Shown here: positions 1-7,300 of the stretch, one piece after another
Numbering within the stretch: position 1 is the stretch's first letter
Layout: every line of letters starts with the position of its first letter
From: CAIKXD01 sp035439485
GTDB lineage: Bacteria; Bacteroidota; Bacteroidia; UBA4408
Assembly (NCBI GenBank): GCA_035439485.1
Contig: DAORKI010000133.1
Span: forward strand, 1 to 8,277
Direction: 5' to 3'
Length of the DNA stretch: 8,277 nt
The notes under the pieces: model-generated
Database searches by the model: none
What the model was told of the DNA's origin: nothing
What the model saw: the letters and a program-made list of their open reading frames with translations, nothing else
Program-made: the position numbers and the translations under genes

Positions 1-9
1 ATACGAAAG

Positions 10-33
10 TGAAATGGTCTTTAGACCATTTCA
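10..33. repeat. Perfect 11-bp inverted repeat (hairpin H1)
   Basis: TGAAATGGTCT at 10-20 is the exact reverse complement of AGACCATTTCA at 23-33, with two T between the arms. A real loop would probably open the last pair to give four bases. No T tract follows on either strand. The inner motif TGGTCT/AGACCA recurs in hairpin H2 (AGACCA at 64-69, TGGTCT at 77-82), so arms of the two hairpins could also pair with each other. Confidence 0.75.
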
Positions 34-44
34 AACTGAGGTAA

Positions 45-104
45 ATGCCGATGATCATTTGTTAGACCAAATTTATTGGTCTATTACAAATATCATATCG
101 GTAT
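45..104. repeat. Long imperfect palindrome, about 25 pairs (hairpin H2)
   Basis: Nearly all 60 bases fold into one stem. The pairs are 45-50 with 99-104 (one G-T wobble), 51-55 with 92-96, 57-62 with 86-91, and 63-70 with 76-83. Only C56, T84-T85 and A97-T98 are unpaired, around a five-base loop at 71-75. The element is bounded by AATGCCGAT (44-52) and ATCGGTATAA (97-106), end motifs that recur at 159-167 and 224-233. It looks like a REP- or MITE-type extragenic palindrome. That class assignment is inference from shape alone. Confidence 0.75.
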
Positions 105-110
105 AATACC

Positions 111-155
111 AATTGCATTTATTTTATAGTCCGACTAAAAAATAAATATGCAATT
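111..155. repeat. Long AT-rich hairpin, about 19 pairs (H3)
   Basis: The left arm 111-130 and right arm 134-155 pair as 111-118 with 148-155, 119-125 with 139-145, and 127-130 with 134-137. There is one A-A mismatch (126/138), a two-base bulge at 146-147 and a three-base loop CCG. The flanks TATCGG (96-101) and CCGATA (163-168) are also complementary, so this hairpin could sit at the tip of a larger stem that competes with H2 and H4. The stem is mostly A-T and no terminal T tract is present. Confidence 0.7.
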
Positions 156-159
156 GTTA

Positions 160-231
160 ATGCCGATACTTCTTGAGTTAGTACAATAAGGCCATGCTGC
201 AATTGGACTAAATTGAAAGTGTAATCGGTAT
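160..231. repeat. Second copy of the CCGAT-bounded palindrome (H4)
   Basis: The ends ATGCCGAT (160-167) and ATCGGTAT (224-231) match those of H2 exactly, including the same G-T wobble position. Inside, 168-171 pairs with 217-220 and TTAGT (178-182) pairs with ACTAA (207-211). The interior is less well paired than in H2 and shows no obvious alignment with it. Only the ends are shared, as expected for members of a short palindromic element family with a variable core. The gap to the oxidoreductase stop codon is 38 bases. Confidence 0.6.
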
Positions 232-269
232 AAAGTATCATGTTTAGTTTATTGCGCTGGTCGTTTCAA

Positions 270-1238
270 TCAATCTACATCAACTATTTTCACAACAACA
301 TTGCCTATCTTCTGCCTTCCTTCAACATAAATGTAGGCATCCACAATTTTATCTAATGTATAACTACGATCGATAAGTGGTTTGTACTTTCGTTCTTCCG
401 CCAATTTTTTAAAATATAAAGCATCTTGTTGTGATATACTTGGTATAGGGAACAATAATTTTTTTCCTCCAAACAATGGAGTAATTAAGGCCAAAAAAGG
501 GTTCTGAGATAGGTACCCCAGCTCGGTAGAAATATAAATTCCTTTTGGCTTGAGCAAGTGTTTACATTTAAAAAAAGAACTCTTACCCACAGCATCAAAA
601 ATAAAGTCATGCTTGCTTTTCAATTTCGTAAAATCTTCCTTTTCAAAATCAATTACAACATCTGCACCAAGCGATTTTACTAAATCAATTTGCTTACTCG
701 GACAAATTGCAGTTACTTGAATATTCATTGCTTTTAATATTTGCACTGCAGCCGAGCCAATTGCTCCGGTAGCACCATTCACTAAAACTAAATCACCAGA
801 TTTAACTTGAGCAGCTTTTATGTTATTAAGTGCATAATGCGCACCCTCAAGAAAAGGAGCTGCCTCATAAAATCCAAAACCTTCAGGAATTAATGCTACT
901 GATGAAGTACTATCCATAACCATATATTCGGCATGGGTACCAAATTGTTCCTTAAATCCAAAAACGTGATCTCCTATTTTAAAATTATTGACATCCTTTC
1001 CTATGGATTCAACTACTCCTGCAAACTCACATCCCAAAATTTTATTCTTAGGATAAAACAATCCCGACCAAAAACGAGAAATAAAATACTCAGCACTTCT
1101 AAAACCGCAATCAGTGCGATTTACAGTCGATGCATGCACCTTAATCAGTAATTCCTTTTCCTTAATTTGAGGTAAGGCAACCTCAACTATTTTAACCACT
1201 TCGGGTGGTCCATACGAATGATAAACTGCAGCTTTCAC
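270..1238 (-). CDS. Zinc-free medium-chain dehydrogenase/reductase, NADPH:quinone oxidoreductase type
   Basis: This is a complete 322-residue member of the medium-chain dehydrogenase/reductase superfamily, close to the family's usual length. Residues 1-125 form the GroES-like catalytic domain. It opens with the typical MKAAVY start and carries LGCEFAGVVESIG at 68-80 and the GDHVFGF turn at 89-95. Residues 126-260 form the Rossmann fold, with the nucleotide-binding loop NGATGAIGSAAVQ at 154-166, SLGADVVIDF at 189-198 and FDAVG at 214-218. The zinc-binding cysteines and histidine of true alcohol dehydrogenases are absent, which points to a zinc-independent NAD(P)H quinone, enone or similar reductase in the cytoplasm. 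The substrate cannot be told. The start is GTG: an in-frame stop lies seven codons upstream with no ATG between, and the next in-frame ATG is residue 106. No strong Shine-Dalgarno sequence precedes it, which is common in Bacteroidota. The neighbours give no pathway context. Confidence 0.9.
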   Translation of the reverse strand: MKAAVYHSYGPPEVVKIVEVALPQIKEKELLIKVHASTVNRTDCGFRSAEYFISRFWSGLFYPKNKILGCEFAGVVESIGKDVNNFKIGDHVFGFKEQFGTHAEYMVMDSTSSVALIPEGFGFYEAAPFLEGAHYALNNIKAAQVKSGDLVLVNGATGAIGSAAVQILKAMNIQVTAICPSKQIDLVKSLGADVVIDFEKEDFTKLKSKHDFIFDAVGKSSFFKCKHLLKPKGIYISTELGYLSQNPFLALITPLFGGKKLLFPIPSISQQDALYFKKLAEERKYKPLIDRSYTLDKIVDAYIYVEGRQKIGNVVVKIVDVD

Positions 1239-1374
1239 TAGATAGAATTTATGCGCAATTTAGCAAAAATAAACAAGACAATTTTCACCAACAAAATTGC
1301 ATTTAATCTAATACTTTGACTTATTTTTCTTCAAAATAACTTGGAGCAGCACAAATTAAAAACAACTATTTTAA
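1239..1374. other. Intergenic gap between the two leftward genes
   Basis: This 136-base AT-rich gap separates the stop codon of the giant gene from the start of the oxidoreductase. It contains the putative promoter at 1264-1295. It also holds a perfect but purely A/T inverted repeat, TTATTTT (1321-1327) with AAAATAA (1333-1339), 36 bases past the giant gene's stop codon. That repeat is too weak to call a terminator with confidence. The gap and promoter suggest that the two genes are transcribed separately. Confidence 0.6.
1264..1295 (-). promoter_or_regulatory. Probable Bacteroidota-type promoter of the oxidoreductase gene
   Basis: Read on the minus strand, TTTG (1295-1292) is followed by a 20-base spacer and then TATTTTTG (1271-1264). 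This is an exact match to the Bacteroides primary-sigma consensus TTTG, N19-21, TAnnTTTG. The -7 box ends 25 bases before the GTG start codon, which would leave a leader of about 20 bases. AT-rich DNA yields such matches by chance, but the spacing and position both fit. Confidence 0.55.
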
Positions 1375-4300
1375 TTATTTTATTATTGAAATTTTTTGTG
1401 TGTATACTTGATCACCAAAAATATTTACATGGTAAATTCCTTCACTTAAATTTAAATTGTTTAACTGCATTGTTTGCGAACCAGAGGATGCATCAACTTG
1501 CTTTGTTAATACTAATTTTCCATCTAAACTATACATTAAAATTTTAATTTGCTGCGCTTTTTCAAAGTTAGTTTTAATCAATAAACTGTTGCCTAAAACA
1601 CTAATCACAGGAATAGAAGATTCAGAACTGAAATGATTAAAATCGACAGATTTGAGGTCACTAAAACTTTGCTTACCATCAAAATCGGTTTGAACTAATC
1701 TGTAATATGAAATGCCTTGTAATGGCTTTTCATCATAAACAAAATAGTTCAATTGCGAATTACTATTACCGGCTCCAACTAATTTAGCAATGTTTTCAAA
1801 ATTAATTCCATCCTTTGTGCGTTCTACCGTAAAAAAATCATTATTGGTTTCTGTTAAAGTTGTCCAGTCTAATTTTACTATATCCACTAATGGCGTTGCA
1901 TTAAAATTCAAAAGTGAAATTGGTAAAGGAGAGCCATTTCCGTTTCCTGTAAAATCACTAAATGAGTATAAATTGTTCCAAGTAAAAGTTTTGGTACCTG
2001 GATTAAAATTACCATTCCCCATCATATAAGCTGATCCACTGCCTGTACATCCAATCCATCCACTTGAATTATGTTTAAATGGCCACATATTAGCAGCTAC
2101 CCCAACTTCATCTGTAACCGAAGCATAAGTATATGTAATTCCATAAATAGGATTGCCAATACCACTTGGTTCAACACTCCAATATCTGTTTAAATAGGTA
2201 GTACTTGTTCCAATATTAGGATGTGCCACACCCTTTACTGCAACTGTAAGCGTGGCATTAGTTAAAGTTCCTGAACCTAAAGTAACTGTTGATGGAGAAT
2301 AATCATTTAAATCCCCTACTGGAAAATCATAAGCTGTAACACTATTCACACGATGTATTAAATTACCATTAGCACTTCCATCCCAAGTAATCACATAACT
2401 ATTTGATGATGCACCAGTAATAACACCATTAGATGATGTAGTTCCTAAAGTAATATCAAAGTTATTTAAATCTAATTTACCAAGGTATAAATTCAAACTA
2501 TTGCTTACCTCAGTGTTCTGAGCTAATTGCACTCTATTAGTTGCTAGGTCCTTATCAACATACATATTTACCATTGATAAAGGTAAACCTGAACCAACTG
2601 ATTGTGGTGAGACAGTTCCTGTAAAACCATAGCTTGCCGTGTTAGGAAAATTTCTAATATCTGTTCTTATATTTCCACTTGCTCCGCTGCTGGCAATACT
2701 TCCACCATACTTTAAAGTGGCTCCAGCTTGTAAGTCAAATGTTGAATTTGTTCCTGCATCATTAATAATAAAACCACTGCCTAATTGAAAACAAGTTGGT
2801 GAAAAAATAGTCATTATCCCTGAAACACCAAAACCCGCGCTAGCAACTACATTTGCCCCTCCTGCACCAATATTAGCACCAGTTGCGTTCAATTCAACAT
2901 TGAAATAATTAATGGTATTACTGTTTCCATCAGTTCCTCTTAATGAATGGGTTTGTGTATTACTCGAACCATATAACTCTATTGTTCCACCTGTTAAGCT
3001 GTATGGAGTTGCAATACCAGTTAACTGAGGCAGAGTTTGGTTTAATATACTCATTCTAAATCTTCCACCAGTCATCGTCACACCTGCATTTCCAACTATA
3101 CCATTATTTACTGGATCAAAAACTCCATTGCTAATGAGTAAATTATTAGCAATTGAAAAACCAGAAGTTACTGATTTTGTTCCAGCATTCGTCACTGCTA
3201 AATTGTAGTATCCACCATTGGGAGCACCTGAAATAGTTTGTGCTCCATTTCCATTTAATTCAACTGTGCCACCTGTTAATGAATAATTAGAGTAATTGCT
3301 CAATTGAGGAAGTGTAGTAGAAAGAATTGAAGTTCTAAATGTGCCATCGGTCATTACTAATCTACCTGTTCCTGTAACAGTTGCTGCTGATGTTTCAATA
3401 AAAATACCCTTTCTTATATCTAAACGTCCTCCAAATGCTGTAATTGTTGCTGCATTACTAAATGCGATATTATTGCTTGGTGTTAAGGTAAGTGTATTAT
3501 TATCCATTTCACAAATCATTATTTTACCAGTTGAACCATTGGTGATTCCATTTCCAGTAACCTGATTTGCTTTTCCTATATAATGAAAGATAGCAGTTTG
3601 GTTATAACTCCTGTTAGATGGCACTGTTCTTACATTTCCAACCCCAGCAGTTGTGGTTATACCATCTACTGAAGTAATCTTTAAAGTACTACCTTGTAAT
3701 GATTGAAAAACCGTACCTGTTTGAGCTCCAGAAATTGTAACATTCAAAGGTGTTGTACCATTAAATCCAAAGTCAAAAACTCCACCGTCTTGAACATAAA
3801 CACCACTGTTGTTCCCTAATTCAAAGTCACGATTAATTAAACGCACATAAGCGCCATTAGTAACATTAAAATTAATGTACCTATTTTCGTTTGCACTAGT
3901 TGATGCAATATCAATAGTTTGAGTGGTGGCTGCTGTTAATCCATCGCCTACTCCTACAAAATTCAAAATGCCTAAGCTGCTATTATTAGTATTATTAAGC
4001 AATCCTGAACCACTACCAGTTAAATCACCTTTGAGATTGATAGTGGCGGTTGCATTTGCCGAAATCGTTGAATTAAAATCTACTACGGCACTTGGAGTAA
4101 TAATCATATCTCCATCAATATTTAATACAGTTGAAGCACCAGCACCAGCGTGAATTCTAACTGTTGCTGCATCTTGTAAGAAATCACCTTTAATAGTAAA
4201 GTTCATTGTTCCACTTGTCTTAAATTGAATGGTGTTTGTTGCAGTATACAAATCATCAACATAAAAATCACCACCTATTCCCGTGGTGACTGTTCCTGTG

Positions 4301-7300
4301 GTGGCAAGGTTAATGTTTGCTGCGTTTGAAATAAACTCTAAATTTCCATGTGCTAAATTAACACTTACTCCGCTTGCTATCATGTTCCATGCAGTTGAAT
4401 TAGAACCAGCATCTATAATTACATTTCCAAACACTGCTGTATATCCACTAAAAGTGTTAGTTGAAATGGACGTGTTATCAGGTATCAAAAAATCGTTAGC
4501 AAAATCCCAATTTTGAATTACTAAGTTCGAATTTGGATGAAATACTTCAGTACCATTCCATATGGAAGTGCTTGGTGTACTAAAACTAAAATTGATGTTA
4601 ACCGTTCCACCATCCAATACAGTAAATGCACCACTAATAGTTACTGAACCATTAATCTGAAGAGCACCTCCACTTTCAACTCTACAAACAGTTCCTCCAT
4701 ATGTACAAGAGGAAGAATTTGTTAAAGTACCCCCATTTTCAACGATGATTGAATTAGCCGAAGTTGAACCTGTAATTGAGATTGCGTGTCTGATATAAAT
4801 ATTGTTTGATGATGAAAATGAAGGAGCCGCACTTGCATTCCAACTTCCAGTAAATTGTTCCCATGTAGCAGTTCCACCAGAACTTGTCCATGTTCCTGCG
4901 GTAATGGTTCTAAAACTATTATTTGGAACTGTTGTGATATTAAAATTAGCACTATTAACTGTATTTGAAAATGCTAATCCGGTAGTAGTTGCTGTGAGCA
5001 CTCTTAATGTTTGAGCAACGGTATGTGTTAATCCATTGAATGTTGCTAAACCTGATGAAGCTATGGCATTAACAGGTGAGCCGGTTAAGGTTCCCGTAGA
5101 AGTTATATCTATTGAACCAGTATAATCTAAATCTCTATTTCCATTCACATCTCTACCTTCAACAGTAACATCAGGACTCATAGGTAAGCTCACACCAGTC
5201 TCTGTGGGCTGTTGCACAAAAGCCAAACGATCAGCAGTTACTTCAATTCGGTTTCTGTCTGCGGTAGTGCTACTATTCACACTTGTAAATGAACTAAATA
5301 GTGAAGAAGTACTTCCTCCTGCTGCTGTGCTGTTGGCTGCAGCTATGGTAATTTGCATTTGAGAATTATCTGTAACGGTTGTCAAAAAACTCACTCTCAA
5401 AGTAAGTGTATTTGAACCCCCATCAGCAGCAGTTACATTCGCTCCTGATAAACCACTAAACGCAATAGTTCCGCCTCCGTAGTTAATAGTTGGTGATGCA
5501 TTTACTAAAGCATTTCCATTAAAAAGAGCGGCTGTTCTAATGTTATTGATATTGGTAACATTAAAGGTTATGCCACTAAGTATTGTTGGTAAAACATCTG
5601 AATCAGCAACCCCTCCTCCATCTCTAATATCAAATCTAAATAAATCTAAACTGTTGCTTGTATTCGTTATGGTGGCTATTTGATAAGTTAAATAGTTAAT
5701 ATTTGAATTATAGGTATATCCGGTACTAGCAATAATATCTGAACTTGAGGATGGCTGAACCAAAGTAGTAGCATTGGTTACAGGAATTGTAGCAGATGTT
5801 CTGTAGTTATAAGTTCCTGCAATACTCCCGTTCCAATTAAACGGAATTAGTGTAAAATAATATTGTGTAGTTGCTGATAAGCCAGTTATTGAGGTAGTTG
5901 TAGTTGCAGAATTGGTAATAATAGCAGCTACAGTAGCATCGCCTATTGCATTACCAATTGAGTAACCAGTGGCGTCTATAGGCAAGCCAGTTGGGGCGGC
6001 AGCAGTTCTTTGTAAAATAATATAACCATCGGCATTGGTAATGGTACTGGCTGCCGAAAAAGTTAAATCAATTTGATTGTATGCAACTGCAGAGGATGTA
6101 AATGATGCGGCATGTGCATTTGGTTCTAAACTTAAAGTATAAATTGTTGTACTTGGTGGGCTGGTAACATTATAACAATCACCTGCATTATTATAAGCAT
6201 AAGCAGTAATTGTATATTGCGTTTCAGCACTCAAGCCAGTCACCGGACCAGTTGAATTGCCACTACTACGGTGAATAACCCTATTATTTGTATTTATTTG
6301 ACCTGCACTGGCATAATTTAAATTAGCCGTGTAAGATGTTCCTGAAGTTGGTAAAACATTTCCAAGTGAGGTTGGTCTTACAACCAACATACTACCATCA
6401 CCTCCCATAGGATTCCAATCAATATTAAAACCATCTACGGTGGCGCTTGAAGCAATTATAGCAGAGACTTGAGTTGGGGAACTACACCCTGCATAATCCG
6501 TAACATATATATCATCAATATTTAACCTTGAGCCTGTACCATCGGTTTTTACAATTCTAAAACGCACGTTTCCTGAAACATTTACAGTAAAACTTTGATT
6601 TGTTAAAGTAGTTGATGAGGTTGTTATGGTACTGCTCGTATAGGCTGTCCAGGTTGTTCCACCATCATTTGATGCCTCTAAAATCCAGGTGCTATTGGCA
6701 TCACTTCCATACACTGCGTGGAGTACATTTATGGTTCCAATACCGTTTGTTCTATCAAAATTCATATATAAACTTCCACTGTTTCTTATTCGACATGATT
6801 TTAGTCCGTTAAATCTATCACTACCACCCACACTCCCAATAAGTGCATCATCCATAGTCCAACTACCTGCTGTGCATGTTACACTACCAATAGCGTAAGA
6901 ACCTTTTGTACCTGTTTCAAAATCTTCCCATGGTGCAGTTAATGTTGCACAAGTGGTTTGCGGTTCACTGGTTAATTTATAATTAATATCACTACCGGAG
7001 TTGGTGTATGACCATATTTTAAAATAGTAGGTTGTTCCTTGGGTAAGTCCAGTTACAGTATATGAAGTACCTGCAACGTTTTGAGTAGTTGCTCCATTTG
7101 CTTCGAATGTATTATCAGTAGGATCCACAATGGCAGCAAAAGATGTAGCGCTCCATTTTACTAAATACCCATCAGGTAATACAGCGCCAGAAGCTGCTGT
7201 CCATGTTAGGGGAATGGTTGTCGTTGTGGTTGTTCCGCAGGCAAATGCTGTTGGAAAATTACTAGGTTCTAGTTTTAATGTAGCAAAAGTTAAATTGCTT

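Larger units (their letters stand above)
1..269. other. Non-coding palindrome-rich region
   Basis: No plausible gene is visible on either strand. The region lies downstream of the leftward oxidoreductase gene and runs off the left edge of the window. Instead of coding sequence it holds four inverted repeats (10-33, 45-104, 111-155, 160-231), listed separately. None is followed on either strand by a clear run of T, so none is a textbook intrinsic terminator, although any could stop or stabilise the upstream transcript. The last 36 bases before the oxidoreductase stop codon show no recognisable element. Confidence 0.75.

Noticed and set aside
10..33. Intrinsic terminator at H1
   Set aside because: The stem is good, but neither strand has a T run directly after it.
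45..104. Palindrome H2 as an integron attC site
   Set aside because: GTTAGAC at 61-67 fits the GTTRRRY core, but it lies in the middle of the arm, not at the outer end. The expected partner box is interrupted by two bases, and there is no cassette array or integrase in view.
1..233. CRISPR array
   Set aside because: Only two copies of 9-10-base end motifs are present, with unequal spacing and palindromic interiors. There are no regular repeats of 25-40 bases and no cas genes.
270..1238. Zinc-dependent alcohol dehydrogenase
   Set aside because: The catalytic Cys/His-Glu zinc site and the four structural cysteines are absent; the GATGAIGSAAVQ loop and short length fit the zinc-free quinone reductase branch.
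1321..1339. Intrinsic terminator of the giant gene
   Set aside because: The inverted repeat TTATTTT/AAAATAA is perfect but has no G-C pair and no following T tract on the minus strand; in DNA this AT-rich it may be chance.
4722..4952. Minus-strand 76-codon open frame overlapping the giant gene
   Set aside because: It is an out-of-frame shadow of the beta-helix coding region. The giant frame is uninterrupted there, so no frameshift is implied.
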